Assembly (NCBI GenBank): GCA_022496805.1
Contig: CM040099.1
Coordinates: 19,762,031 to 19,826,030 of the forward strand
DNA: 64,000 nt
From: Pohlia nutans
Taxonomy: Eukaryota; Streptophyta; Bryopsida; Bryales; Mniaceae
Direction of reading: 5' to 3'
The translations under genes and the position numbers were made by a program. Below the pieces are notes generated by a model that saw only the letters and a program-made list of their open reading frames with translations, was not told the DNA's origin and searched no databases. The number at the start of each line of letters is the position of its first letter. Within the stretch, counting starts at the first letter, position 1. Positions 23,339-37,600 of the stretch are shown here, piece by piece.

Positions 23339-26300
23339 CTGCTCATCTTCTGTGTGCTCCGAACTGGCGGAAGAAGACTGAGACGATGACGTCTCATCAT
23401 AAACTGGATCGTCCTCCGAGCTGCTTGTTCCATTGCTCTGAAACCCTTCCTCTGATTCTTGTCTCCTTCGTACGTTTCTCTGTCCACAATGTCCATCTTC
23501 TGATCTTCTCCTCCTTCGTACTCCTCCGACAGTGCCAAGATTATCCCTGTACAGTCGTTCTGCTTCCGCTTCTTCATCCTCCTCACTAGCCGAACTTGCC
23601 TCTGGCTCTTGTACTGGAGGTCGATGAGGACCAGCACGACCCCCACGCCTGCCACGGGTGCCCCTTGTGCCACCTCTGGTACCACCACGACCCCCCCGTC
23701 CTCCCTGCCTTCCTCTGTATGTTCTTACAAGCGGTTCAAGTACCACATTTTCCCCCGTTTCGGCTGGTGCAACCATTTCCTCACCAACTTCCCGATCAGG
23801 GCGTAGTCCCTCAAAGTCTTCATCCCTGTCCATCTGAAACAATTCGGCCTCTTCTTCGCTGTCATTGTTAGGGACAACTTGTTTCCCTCTCACCTCTTTC
23901 CTTAACACTACTCTCCAACCTGGAGACTCCCTAGCATTCGAATAGAAAACTTGTTCGCAGTGCCTTGGAAATGCGAAACTGTCTTTACAAACTCTACCAT
24001 ATCTTTTCTCGTAGTTCGCTAGTGTGAATCCCCATTTATCTTTTCTAATTGTTGCATTTTCCCCAACGTAATTTGTCTTCACAAAGTCACACACTAACAC
24101 TACTAAGCAATGTTGTCTATAGTTTAGTTCAAGGATCTCCCCAATATGTCCTACATATTCCACATCTGCATGAATCTGGTTACCATCTCGAGTACTATTT
24201 CTACAGACTTGTCTAAATGTAGCTGCAACTCCACTATCGCATGTTTTGTATGGTCTTTCTGAGCTCAAAACTCGATAATGGTTCCCAAACGCATACATTG
24301 ATTTATATGCTGCTGCTATATGCAACGGACCTCTTCCGGTGTCAACAACTTTTCGATCTACAGCAACACCGGCTTGTAGTTCACGTCTTACCTCCTCCTG
24401 AATCCAATCCGCAAACTCGGGCAATGGTTGGAGGTTTCCAGGGTAGGCAAAACGGGTTCTTCTTCCACGTCGACGATGTTCTCGTCGATACTGCTCTCTC
24501 TCGTTATTCCTTTCCGTCACAGCCGCTTCATAATTCCTGTGAACCACCACAAGTTAAATGCTGTTGCACATGCTCTTCTTCAAAGTTAAATGTTAAATCA
24601 ATCCCTTGCCTGTTCATACCGTCACTCTTGCCATCAAACTTCATGACACATATGGTCCGTACTGGACCTTTAACACCTAGTAACAGATCAGATGACAATA
24701 TTCTGGTTGCTGCCCGAAAGTTACGATGTGCCCGCATCAGGAAAATTATATTTGGGAAAAAATAAATTATTAGAAAAATACTACATGTTCTGTACTTCCG
24801 AAACCACTTTGAATTACTGCAATCCGTGTTAAACTCCACCCGGGACAATTTTTCTAATTACATCATCTCAACATTGTGGTAGTGTTATAAAATTTGCTAC
24901 TTGGTGAAAGTAATGATGATCCCTCCATCATTTCTCTAAGTTTTGTGAAGTGTACAATAGATAGCCCAACTCTAACAATCATACTAAAATTTCAATTCTA
25001 TATTTTAAAATTCAATATCTTCAACTTTTCAAATGTTAATGCTTTTAAATTCAGTAAAAATTTATCTACATTTATTTCTTGAAGTTACACTGTCTGGATA
25101 CTTTGTAGACTTGACAATCTACATTTTCTCTAATGAACCAAACTTCATCCAACATATGGAGGACACATATTATAACGCATCTATGTACTGTCCAATACAC
25201 TCCTTGGGATTTCCGTGGTTATAAACCTTGCACGCCTATGTGGCTTTTCCAATGCTGATGTACAGGTCCTTTATGGACAGAATTCACGAAGAACAAACAG
25301 TAAGTGCGACTGTTTAAATTACCTCATGTTCATGCATTCCGACATGTTCATTCCCCCATTCCATCTCTACTAGATCTAGCATTGTTTTAAAATAGCCACT
25401 CTTCCATGCAAAACTTTGAGGATCTGTATTCTCTTCAGTTCTGTGCATACAACTGAAAATTTAAAATCATACAACATAAATCAATTTTCCCAAATATGAG
25501 CTATTGAGATCATACCTTCTATATGATTCCATGTGTTCCGTGTTGTCCAAGACAAATCCATGTATGAACTTCATAAATTCCGGTGTCATTGGTCGGTCTC
25601 GTTTTGCACCCTCTAAAATCTCGTCATACATGGCAGGTTCTTCTTTATCATCCCATGCACGCTTTGTTGTCGGAGTATACTCAGACAAATACTCATTGAG
25701 AAACCCAATGGACTCTTCTCTCAAATACCCATTTGCCATACTCCCTTCAGGTTTAGCTTTGTTTTTCACAAAACCTTTCAACCCCTTCATGTACCTCTCA
25801 AATGGGTACATCCAACGCGTGTGGACAGGTCCGCACATGAATAGCTCCTCAACCAAGTGTATTGAGAGATGCATCATAATCACAAACACAGAGGGTGGTA
25901 GTTCTTTCTCTAAAGAACATATGGTTTTAGCAACATCATCAAGTAGCTCCATCTTTTTATTGACATCAACCACTTTTGCACAAATCCTCTTAAACAATCG
26001 ACTCACCCGCATGACTGCTCCAACGACTTGAGGATTTCCTATGTTTCGCAAGCAGAGTGGTATTACCTGTTGGAGTAATATATGAAAATCATGAGTTTTT
26101 AGTCCCCTCAACTTTCCATCTTGAATTCTTTTGCTCAAGGCGCCTACGTAATCTTGAGGGAATTTTAATTCTCTCAAGGTTCTCAGAAACTCCTCTCGGT
26201 GCTCTCTGCTCAATACGTATGGTGCGTCCGGTTTGAAAAAAGAATTTCCATCCGGATTTTGCTGCAAGTGCAGATGGTGACAAATTCCCTGCACACGCAT

Positions 26301-29300
26301 GTCTTCCCTTGATTTTGCACCATCTGTCTCGCCAAATAGAGTCTTCAACAAATTCTCACACATGTTTTTCTCGCAGTGCATTGCGTCTAAGGTGTGCCTT
26401 ATTGGAAGTTTCTGTCCAAGTAAAATAAAAAATAAAAACCTATAAGAACCAAAATTTCAAAGTTTCAACATGACAAGTTCAAAAAACCATACTGTGAACA
26501 TTATAATTTCACTAGATCCCTACTTTTGAGCAAAACAATAAGTGAAGAATATGACATATGTCGAATTAAAAATAAACTTCAAACAAACAGAAATTATTGT
26601 TCATAAAATCGACTCTATCTTATTGCATCACTGCATTTCAAGACGTATGGACCTGTATTGCTTCACCAAAATCACGTGAACCCAGGAATGACATCTCTCT
26701 GCTCATCAGTGCAGCAGTGCGCACGAGAAGTTGTAATGTAAGGGGGGTTTCACACTATGGCCGAAGGTCGACAGTCCGTCGGTTTCCACCAATCAAATTG
26801 CAAGAAACCATGGTTTCGGCCTCTCGACCCTTCACAGTACAGGCCAAATTCCAAAGGCTGTGGACCTTCAAAATGCTTACATGGCAACACTTTTTGACCA
26901 AGGTGACGGCCTCTCGACCTCTCGTTTGGGTCCTACATTTTGCAAGACCCGTCACTCTCGTCGAGAGGCCGTCGATTTCTTTTCATAAAAAATTAAAACT
27001 ATATTTTATGCCTATTTTCAGTAGATTTCTTTGGACTCTCAACAAAGTTTGGACTCTCAATTCCCACGGCCCCTCGACTTGACGGCCATAGTGTGAAGCG
27101 GCCATAAAACTGAATTGTGCATGTATGAAAATTACAATTCCCGGAATGTTGACTAGTTTCCAAAGGCTCCACAGACCACTGACTTAGTCCATAAACCTTT
27201 GACGTTCCTACGTCCAATTTCTGAACAACGATCACAGTAATTCCTTAACCTTTTGACGCTCTTATGTCCCATATTTGGACAATGAACAAAATTAAATTAA
27301 ACTATTCACATCCGAATTGGACAGTTTTCATGCACATAAAAATGTCTTCATTCTTCTCCACATTTCCTATCTACAGTACGTTTTGGAGATTTAAAATGGG
27401 TTTTCAAAGTGTTTGTAAAATTCACACAACTCGTTTCTGTCAAGTTTCATTTTCTGTTAAAAAATAGAGGCGTAATACCTGATTTTACAAAATACTTAGA
27501 ATCAAATATATCTAAAAACATACGATCACAAAGAGCATGTTACTGTACTTTATTTAAAATCTTAAAAATATTTAATTTTGTTCATGCGGAATTAGAAATC
27601 AATTTTCAATAGAAATTTAACGTTGCAAAACTATTCAACAAATTGTTAAACCAAAAAAAAATTCCAACCGGCCAGAGGTGATCTTCACTTTCACATGTAC
27701 AACTTCGCTCTGGGCACGCTCTCCATTTTTGGTATTCATCTTAGATTTAAGAACGGGTCTTTGACACTACTATTGAATTCGGACCTGAAAGGGCTAAATC
27801 ATAACATCTTAGATTTTGCTTATTCCTCATGGATTCTGATTTTCAGGTCCCTAAGTATGTCCACCGAACCAACAACATTGCAAACATCAGAAATGAAGTA
27901 TACAACTTCCACAGCATCACCCCATTAGCCTTTTTACATGTAGTTCTTTGTAGAATTACTGTCCACACTCGGTAATTCCGTGCTCTACATTTCTGACCGA
28001 ACATATAAATTGCCAAAAAAAATTCACTAGTTAGAGAAATACCTCCCAATATGGTAGTTGGTACAAAATGCTCACTCTCTTGACACCTGTTTTCTTTACA
28101 GGATCATGTTTAGAGTCCTTACGCCCACCGAGTTGGAGGAAAGACTCTCGCCACGCTCCTCTTTGTCTCACAGCTACTCCTGATTGTCTAGGAGGTTTGG
28201 GGTTGTGGTTTGGGCGCCCATCAAAAGCAGCACGAGCCGCCCTCCAACGGTGGTTATGTTTGAGCCACCGTCGATTCCCATGAAAATTTGTCTTCTTTGC
28301 TTGTTTGGAATATTCTGCACAAGTACTCTCTCCGCAAATAGGACAACCGGCGTACCCTTTCCCGGATTGACCAGAGATTAAAGTATAAGCAGGATAATCA
28401 TGAATGGTCCAAATGAGCATGCCCCGCAGTTTAAACTGTCTGTTCCCCCCTGCTGGCTCTGACATGTCAACAGCTTTTACTCCCTTCCAAAGCTTCTTTA
28501 GCTCGTGTACTAGTGGCTGCAAGTAGACGTCTATGGTTTCTTCAGTTGGGGATTTAGGTCTAGGGATTATCATACTCAAACTGATGAAGAACCTTTTAGT
28601 TACTAGATAAGCTGGAAGGTTGTACAATACTATCATCACTGGCCAAACAGAATGTTTTGAAGACTGTAAGCTATGTGGATTGACGCCATCTAGAGCAAGC
28701 CCTATCCTGACGTTCCTTTCCTGCTTGCTGAAGCTTGGGAATTGATTTTCAATAAACTGCCATTGTTTACTATCCACTACAGACCTCATTTTGCCATCTG
28801 TAGAATGATTTGCACTATGCCATCGCATATGTTTCGCTAGTTCTGGACAACGAAACATTCTACGCAATCTTTTGATGAGAGAGAAGTAACGTAGAACCCT
28901 GACTGGAACGGTATTGGACCTAGGTATATACCTCGACTTCTGACAATAGGGACATTCCTGCAACTCTGATTTATCTTTCCAATACAATGTCTTCCCACAC
29001 TCATAGCAGTGTATTGTTTTATGAGACAACCCTAGCTTCATTAGCACTGTTTTCATCTCATAAGAAGATTTAGGGTAGTTGTTGTCTCTAGGTAACACAT
29101 CGAACTTTAAAAATGTCAAAATCTCGTCCAGGCAGTGATGGCTGACTGAAAACAAAGTGCACAACGACATGAGGATGACACTGAATTGTAACCTGGAAAT
29201 TTGAGAACCTTCGAACAAAGGCTCCGTAGACTCTCGAAGTATTTTCTCTTGTATCGGAGTTTCGTCTGGCTCCTCCTCTTCAGAGGACAAGTCCTCGAAA

Positions 29301-30313
29301 TCCACAACTTCATCCTCCTCTTCAAAGTTTTGGTGAATTTCGTCGACCCTGGCAAAGTAATTCTCGGCCATTTCTTCGAAGTTGACGTCTATATTTGGAG
29401 GTGCTGGTTCAAATGCATCATAATCCTCTGCGTCCAAAAACACCTCTTGCTCCTCTATGTCCCCATCTTCGTGTAATTGTTCATCACTTGGTACTTCAAT
29501 GTGCTCCTCCGTATGCTCGAAACCTGCATTAGGATCCCGCTGCAATACCCATGCACGTCAGAAAGTGTATTGGAAATGGTTAAAACTTGTAAGAGTACAA
29601 AAGAACTTTAGCACTATTACATTTGTGATAATTATAGTGAAGTCTGTAATCCTTGTGTGTCACTGTGACCTTTGAAAATCATATTATCAAATTATACAAT
29701 TACTCTAACCGCACTGCCCTTTACCGATACATTAATTATTACATCGATTCAAAACTGAATCTGGATTTCTTTGTTGCCCCTCTATATCACCGCACAGTCA
29801 TAAACCGATACAAGATTCATTACAACGAGTCAACACTGAAACTGGAATTCTTCGTTGCCATTATAAATCAAAGGAGCAAATTGACTGAGAAGGATTATAT
29901 CAATGCTTTCAAATAGCACTGAGTTCTACATATTACTGTACGTCTTTTAATCGGTTACAGTATTATTATTTGTTTATGTCTTGTTCACTACACCGTACAC
30001 TGTTGAGTACACTGTACATAATAAAAAATTGACCATTTAACATGTCATAGAATTATATATTTACCATATAACATGTCATACAATTATATGTTTACAAAGA
30101 TATAATTTGACAAAGTTCAGCAGAACTCACCAGAAGAAGTTCATCTAGTGCGGGGTCACGTCCGTATCTACGATGGTGCGTTTCAACTCTTTGAATCGAC
30201 TGTGTCTTAAAACCATGGCACAGTAAGCATCCACACGGATAACGTCCGATTCCTTGTCGGGATGCCAAAGCCCGCTCGATGTGATAGGCCTGTCCAAGGC
30301 GTGTTGGCCGCAT
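23339..30313 (-). CDS. TNP2-family CACTA transposase, multi-exon
   Basis: It catalyses cut-and-paste of the element. Exons: 30313-30131 (RYPCGCLLCHG, YGRDP), 29539-28043, 26411-25508 and 24536-23339, with a probable exon at about 25,455-25,323. Exon 2 starts with a very acidic stretch. It then has the Transposase_21 core: CYECGKTLYW with a second CPYC pair, MRWHSANHS, RNVRIGLALDGVNP, IPRPKSP, WTIHDYPAYTLISG and zinc-like CPICGESTC. Exon 3 carries RHTLDAMHCEKNMCENLL and HLSIHLVEELFMCGPVHTRW. Exon 5 has the DUF4216-like domain (HADVEYVGHIGEILEL), then an RGG-rich and acidic/Ser tail. Exons 1-2-3 join in phase (LPYWE/KLPIRH). The junction from the 25.4-kb exon to 24,536 does not close in phase, so an exon is missing or wrongly bounded. 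A donor at 23,338 means the 3' end may lie further left. Confidence 0.88.
26742..27103. mobile_element. MITE inside the transposase intron (about 362 bp)
   Basis: The left terminus GGGGGTTTCACACTATGGCC and the complement of the right terminus, GGCCGCTTCACACTATGGCC, are inverted repeats with 3 mismatches. Inner CTCTCGACC motifs occur in several copies. It sits in the intron between transposase exons 2 and 3. No target duplication found. It shows that the CACTA element has itself been a target. Confidence 0.72.
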
Positions 30314-31982
30314 TGTATCCCTCCCTACAATACTTCAATGAAAGACAACATTACTATGTTAAAGCTCAGACAACAGGAAAGTACTGTGTCATCGTTCATG
30401 TTCCACAATACGACCACATTCATGCACAGTGTACACAAAAAAAAAAAAAAAAAAAGATTGATGAACGCAATACATTCTGGCTAGTTGCAGTGGTGACAGT
30501 AATTGAGTACCCAAAATTTCAACAGCGGTATTAAAATAAAAAATTGTGAAGCCATGTCTGTACATACCTTTCCCACGGTGAGCAACAATGCTGACGTTGG
30601 TGTTATTATGTTCTCCGCAACCTTCCCAACACCTGCGCCAAACCACTGTTTTAGAGTCTGCTAAAGAGCACAGTACTAACAAGTAGGCACATAAATTGTT
30701 ATATAACACAAAATGAACGGAGTTTGTAATAATAATGAAAATACCTATTCATATGTATACATTTATATACACTTCATTTTCGACTACAACAGTTCTCTTA
30801 TTTTATCATATGAAAGTTGTTCTTCAGTGTATCCTACTGCCCTGCATTTACAGTTACGGTCCTAAGATGGCAAAAATATTTAACAGTACTTTTAACAACG
30901 TAGAAATGCAATTCTTGCAACCATGACCATAGTGAATCAACAAGCACATATAGCATGCACATGGGAAAAAACCACAGATGACTCGTTCGGACTCAGTCCG
31001 TTGTTTCTGAATAAGCGGACAAGGAAGCACACAAACCCGAAGCTTTGTACGCTGTCTAAGATGAATCAAAATGGGGGATAAAAATATTAATCAGATTTGT
31101 AACCGCTGAAGTTCACGTGACATCATGCCTGCACAAAAAATGATTTTGTTAAGACAGTAAACATGTAATATGCAATTGCGGACTTCAAAGTCAACATGTA
31201 TCACAGCACATTGTTCATGCGACTGAGTGGGAATTATAAAATAGCCACTGCAGTATCAGAATTGCCCGGCTAATATCCTATTGTCGTTCTGCTGTAGTGG
31301 ACGTCTTTGCAACATAACATACACACATACCAATGAAAAGCTGGAAATTCTTTCAAATTCAATTTTGAATGCCCTTTTAAAACTTGGTGAACACTTATTC
31401 CTCTAATTCGTAACTTACTGTTGCTAAACACAAAGTTCATTAATATGTGTGACATGTATCTTCTATTGTGGAACAGTTTCAAAGGTAGCAACAAATTTTT
31501 CCATATACAATGTGAAATTCCATCCCTATCAATGACCTAACCCGATTGTAGGTAGTTCAGTAAGATGCCAATGTCCTGCACAACTATATGGAATCAAGTG
31601 TGGGCATAATCAGCGGATTTACCATACAAGACTGCAGATCCACAGTCACCTTTCCTTCGTACAGGAATGAAGATCTCCGTCCGCACAGACCATTGCAGAA
31701 CCCAAAATAACCGCCTTTATTAATTCTGGTCTATTCTCTTCGTCAATTCACTGTCACATGACAGCACATCTCACAACCACGAATACATAACGATTGCGAA
31801 TACATACCTGCACTATGTAGAATCGCATCAACTATTCTTTATATTCCTCATTACTGAACATGCACTGCAACGTTCTGAAAACACATGAAAGACACAGATG
31901 TCATCAACAATAGGTATAATAAACATGCAAAACAAACAGAATGAAAAATTCTCACATACATCTTGTACACAGTAAGTCATGG

Positions 31983-32458
31983 TCAGTAGATGACTGTACA
32001 AATGTGCTCTGAATTAATATCCGAAAAGCTTATAAATGAGAACAATACACAAGAAATTAATAGGCTCTGCGAAGCTGCACCATGCATGTCCTCAGATATG
32101 TTTTCTATGACTACCTCTGCCTCACGTCGTAGTCGTTCGGTCTTCGCTAGAATTAGTTCGGTCTGCACTAGAATTAGTTCGGTCTTTGCTAGAATTAGAT
32201 ATGAGCGAAGCAACATCTCTATAAGTACCTTCCTATGTTCCATGTTCTTTCTACGCTTAGTACTCGATATTTGTTCAGATGTTGCTGCCAAACAATCCTT
32301 GAAAGAACTAAAGAGGGAAATTTTTTCCTTGGAGATTTCATGGACTTGGAAACAGCAGCATCCACAGTTTCTTCACGTACCAAGTGGTAGTCGCAATCTC
32401 CATCCACAGATGTATCACATCGGCCAAATTTCAAAACACCATCCGGCTTGGAGTCCAT
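31983..32458 (-). CDS. Small accessory ORF of the CACTA element (uncertain)
   Basis: Two overlapping minus-strand frames look coding in turn. An ATG at 32458 opens a charged N-terminus (MDSKPDGVLKFGRCDTSVDG). Near 32,300 the sense shifts to a frame reading SSTKRRKNMEHRKVLIEML, followed by a repeated LILAKTE/LILVQTE heptad and LRREAE. The repeat comes from a 21-bp unit present three times (32136-32198). A Lys/Arg-rich patch followed by a coiled coil resembles tails of Myb/SANT-type transposon proteins, but the family is not recognised. A short intron or a frameshift would be needed to join the parts. It lies between the two main genes. Confidence 0.35.
32136..32198. repeat. 21-bp tandem repeat, three units
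   Basis: Three in-frame copies of TTCGGTCTTCGCTAGAATTAG (variants GCACTA and TTGCTA). They encode the heptad-like repeat of the small minus-strand ORF. Confidence 0.85.
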
Positions 32459-34694
32459 TTTGATGCAATATGGTCGGATGTGCTATGTGTTCTTCATTCC
32501 AGGTGTTCACGAGTACATGCCATTGTCACGCCACATTTTTGGAATCCTGCCAAACATTGAGACCAATTCCCAAGATTATGTTCATGCGGAAGCTGGTCGA
32601 GAAGACGCAGGGTCACATGCTATGTGTTAGACAATGTGTTCTACCACAATTCATTGCATATGAAGTGTATCAAAATTATAGGAAAAACTGATGGACAAAA
32701 CAGTTGTCACACATACAATGTATTTATTATAGGTTGATGTAATCAGTACTGAATCTTGAATTTTTAATGAAGGTAAATTACATAAGTATGATTTAGAATT
32801 TTCTTTCTCACATCCAAAGTAAGACCTCTGTAACAAAAACTTACATCTTGATCAGAAGATGTGTTGTAATTTTTAAAACATCCAATGTGGAATACTTACA
32901 ACGACATTTCAGCAGAAAATGGGAATGATGCAAAACTGTCTATAACCCTTACCTTCATATAATTGCAACTCTCTGTATGGTATGCTATTCCGATATTTGA
33001 AATTTCAGACAACCGTAGCCAGTGGAGGTTGAATACCTTGAACATTAACCACAGAAAATGAGTAAAATATGGCAAGGTACAGAGATGTTGAATATGGAAT
33101 ATATCTTCACAGTAAGCTACTACATTAGTTATATAACATGTATATATTCTGTATAGTAGCACAACAAAGAGTACGTAACTAGAAACTTTTAAATGTCTGT
33201 TCAGCCTCTAAATCTGATAGTTAAATGAGGAATTCGGAATTGCACCATCATCAGACAGGTACTTCAGTATATAGAAATAGCCTATACTGCGTGGGAACGA
33301 GGAAGTCCACAGTCGACACACAATTTAATGAAGACCGGTTTTTGAAATATGAACCAGTGGAGGTCTACTGGTAGGTGCACATGGTATATGATCCTTCATA
33401 CTCTAACTTCAACTTTGCTTGGCAAATAATTTACTTTTATTTATACAGAGATTGCAGTAATCTTTGTCGTCTTTTGTTATTAAAAATTGCCACTATCTAA
33501 CTGCGTTATCTACAGATACTTGTCATTCCTCAAGAATGAACCTTTTTAACAAACACTATATTGTGCAATTGCGTAACGTAAGTATGTGGCTTACTGTGCA
33601 TTGTCACCGTGACAAGACATGTAAGGTTCGCCATGATTCAGTAATTAAATGCACTCACCAAACTAAGGCACCCATCAGGACCCTAAATGCGCTGAAGGTT
33701 TGGTGCATAAACCGCGCTTGCACAGGGTTTGTGTAAGGCAGAACTCACCTGCTTGCGTCAATTTCTGTTGTAGAGCTCCCGTTCGAGAAATCCGTGGTGT
33801 TGGTCTAGCGCAATCACCCTTCTCAGTCGCGCACTTAGTAGTTGAGTTAGACGACAGCACGCTTCGCCAGTGGAGAGCTGAACTTGGAGGAGACAGAAGA
33901 AGAGGAGTATGAAGGTTCCACCGTATGAACTGAAGAGATACGCAACAATTGTCAAAAACGAGGAGTTGCTGCGTCAAGCAACTGGAGTGGTGAACTGGTT
34001 GTGAGTATCGGAACTTCGCGGTTTTGTCGTTGATGAATTTACTGAGGTTCAGCGGTGCGGTAGCCATCGTGGGTGAAATGCAATAGAGTAGCGTTGATTC
34101 GCCCATTGAAGCACAGTTAACTATTTTGGATAAGAGTAACTTCTACAGAGTATGGTCGGTTCCGCCGCGATCGCAACTTACAGCGCAGCGGAAGCAATTA
34201 CCGTGCGTGAACTTGCGAAACCACTTCCAGAAACGCATGAGCGCCATGTGCAGCAACACTAGAAACTAGAAATAGTATACGTAGAGTTTAGTGTAACAGT
34301 GAGTATTGGAACATCGACTGACGAATATCATCGCCATAGGGTTTGGTGGATGAAAACTGGCCATGCAACGTGGAGGCAGAAACTTTCAAGTCTGTCGCCT
34401 CCACTCAGTTTTGTTGTCATTTTCTACAGTGTTCTTGCATGTCTTGTGTCAATCCTTCGTAGTTTAGATTGTGTGCACTTCTGACGGCGAGGGTACGTCC
34501 GATTGGTAAACAAAATGCTGATTTCCATGTTTCTGAGTTTTACAATGCTAGCTGTTTTCTGGCTTCTGTTACGTATACATAGAAGCATGAAAAGCAGGCG
34601 ACACCCTCTTCAATTTCAGTTTTTCAAAGAGTGCTCGTATCTCTGAACTAGACGATGCGTTTGCAGGTACACAGCACAGAACGCGAGGGCGCTG

Positions 34695-37600
34695 TTGGAG
34701 GCTAAAAGTGCGCTTAGTACGGGAGAGATAAAGACCCCATCACAGTGTTCAAGGTATACAACTGAGAGCGGCGGCACCGAAGGGGGGGCGTCAAAGAAAA
34801 ACTGTGATTCTGCCAGTGATACAGCAACCAGCAACGGTGACAAATACCAGATAAGCAGATTGGAGAATAGCAGCGGTGGTGAGTCTGGGAGCATCGAAGC
34901 CGGTGACTCCGAGGACTTCAGCCATGTGAATTCAGAAGAATATACTGACAAGGAAGAGGAAAGCTTCGACAGTGAACAGACCACCGACGCGGAAGAAGAG
35001 TGGGAACCGGACGACAGCAACAGCGCCGACAGTAACTCTGCTACGGACACAAACTCGGAGGTACGTCCACTCTTGGAATTACTATCCCCCTTTAGTATGC
35101 ATGAATCTCTGGCCAACTGCCTTGTGCCGTAGAAAAAATTGCCCACGGCTGACATAAATATTGCATGTGATTCTGAACATTCGACTCTGTTGATTATCAG
35201 TATAGGAATATTACTGGAGATTAGAGGTGTCAGTATAATTTCCTAATGGTTTCAAAAGAACAGTTAATTCAAAACCCGACGTTGTGCTGAATGTGACATG
35301 GAAGTCTGTGTGGTTTGGTTTTTGTTCTTGTGGAAAATATTTATTACAAAATACTGTAGAAGGAACTGAATGTAGGCCTTTCGGTGACAGTCCTCCTATA
35401 TGGTCATTGCCTCTTAGGTAATATATGAACTTTGTAGTTTAAAGTGTTTATTCTGAATGTGTACGAGATGTAGTTCAAGGGATGAGTCAAAGTTCTGTGT
35501 TCTTAGTTGTGTGATAAGTATGTGTCTTGAACAAATACTCTTTGTACCTACAGTAGTCGTTATATGAGTAGTCGTTAATATTAATTGTGTTTGTCATACT
35601 GTTGGGAATATTGTTTGTATCAATATTCTTAGGAATGCAATATTTTTTGAAATAGTACTTGCAATTATTTATGTCATACGTTTTTTACTCTTCAATACAG
35701 TTTGTAATGTAGTGTTTGTCATACTCCTTGTAATCTGTGATAGTGTTTGGAAAAAAACTATGTGTTGCTGAAGTAATATGTCTATGAATGTTTGTGGCAA
35801 TTTTTGTATAATTTATTTGATCCGTGATGTTATTTGCAATCCTCTATCTCGTACAATTAGTAACTTCACTGACTATATGAATTGTGCATTATGCTTTGGA
35901 ATCAATTGTTTGCATTTGAGGTGATGTTTAGTAATTTTTATAGCATTCATAGGGTTACTGTGGTGCGTAAAGGAAACAATCGATGCGGTTGGAAGGATGT
36001 ATGCCGCATTGTAATTGTTGTGAACTTCGTGAACATCACCAGTACAATAACACTGTTACGAAACAATAGAATGTGACTCTTCTGTAGTTGTTTGTAGATG
36101 TATGAAGTATTTGTTATAAACAACGACATATGTACATGCATAGATTTTGTTTGTACTGTTGTTGTGTAATTTTTTTATTAAATTATGAGGTAACCTTTCA
36201 AAGGCTATTAAGCGCGCAGGGAACATTATAAAGATTTAGGGGGAGACAAAGGTGTATGTGAGAGACAGTATTACCAGCAGTATATGTTGCGTCATAGATG
36301 ACATGAAATAGTGAATAAGAAAAGCGATAAGAACTATATGTAGGTTTTTTTTTACTACTTCTTTTGGTGTATTGGCATGCACTGTAGTGATTAGAGTGTT
36401 GTAACTGACTACGTAAATTGAATAGTCCACCACGGACTTTTTATTCCAATTAGAGCAAAGTAGGGAATTTGTGCGATTTTCTGGTCCTACAGTCCATTAT
36501 GAATGATGTACTTACGCATGGACTCTTCAAACGAATGCCATGATGGTCTTCGTACACATCATGTACTGAATTTCTGGATATTAGAATAATATTTTTACAT
36601 ACTGATAATAGCTTCATTATGTGCTCATGCTTGCAGATAATGGGTCGAACTCCACGTGCGGAGAGAGGAAATGAAAAATTTGTCCAGTGGAAGGAACCAG
36701 TGGAATCCGAGGGAGACAAAGCAAACTTTGATGGTCCCGACTCCACCGCTGGAGCAAGAGAGAAAAAGCAAACCAGACGACAGACAGCTATACTTTCAGC
36801 GCTAGCGGCAACAATTCAAGGGCCCGTAGTAGAAGAACAGAATGAGGGTAGAGGTCCCAGTGCACAATTCAGTGGCATAGGAGTTGGTACCTCATCCCAA
36901 AGTCCTGCAGTAGCGCGGTCCTCAATTCCAGCACCGAGATTCAGACCACCTCTTCAGAAGCAAAGTAGGAAAGGCACAGCAGAAATTCGCAGACCAAGTA
37001 CAACTGATAGAACATCAGAACCGTCACCAGAGTGTGTACCAGACAATGAACAACGTACAGCGGATGCAGTAGAGTCTGATGAGCACCAGAGTGATTCTGC
37101 CGCAAGCGAAGCTGAGAGACCTACAGGACCAAGTCATAGAAACGCACCCCGAGGTATGAACGTATATCACCAAGTATTTGTATATTGTATGAGGATGTTA
37201 TGTGCATAAATTTTAAGTGAACTTAGATGCCCTATTTTGAATAAAATTTGTAAAGAGAAAGGAAAAAAATATGTAGCAATAATGTTGAAGAATACGAGTG
37301 GTCATGTTCATGAGTATGTCCTGAATGCAGACTACATGTAATGGACATCCATTGTGGGAACTGTAATTGCGTTCATGTTGTCGTATGCATGGGTCATGTC
37401 CACCTTTCGCCGATACATATTGGGCTCATAAGTTTACCATATGTTTTTAGTACTTTGATGAAAATGGAGTTAAAATTTCTGATGTCAAAGTTCAGTACGA
37501 TGCTGTGAAGAGGGAGTTGGTGACAATGAACCGTAGTTTATTTGAATGTGTGAGCACAGTGAGACATGCCAATAATGTACTTGAAGAATTTAAATGGAAG

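Larger units (their letters stand above)
30314..34694. other. Central intergenic region of the CACTA element
   Basis: Divergent upstream region shared by the two transposon genes. Apart from the small ORF at 31,983-32,458 it holds minus-strand frames around 33,675-34,106 of no known family and a poly-A run at about 30,438-30,455. Promoters of both genes should lie here, but I see no diagnostic element. Confidence 0.5.

Noticed and set aside
24528..24848. Minus-strand ORF between TNP2 exons (SSDLLLGVKGPVRTICVMKF)
   Set aside because: It could be a transposase exon, but neither border restores phase and the equivalent domain is already present in the 24,536-23,339 exon.
25504..26031. Plus-strand ORF of 175 codons
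   Set aside because: It is the antisense shadow of TNP2 transposase exon 3.
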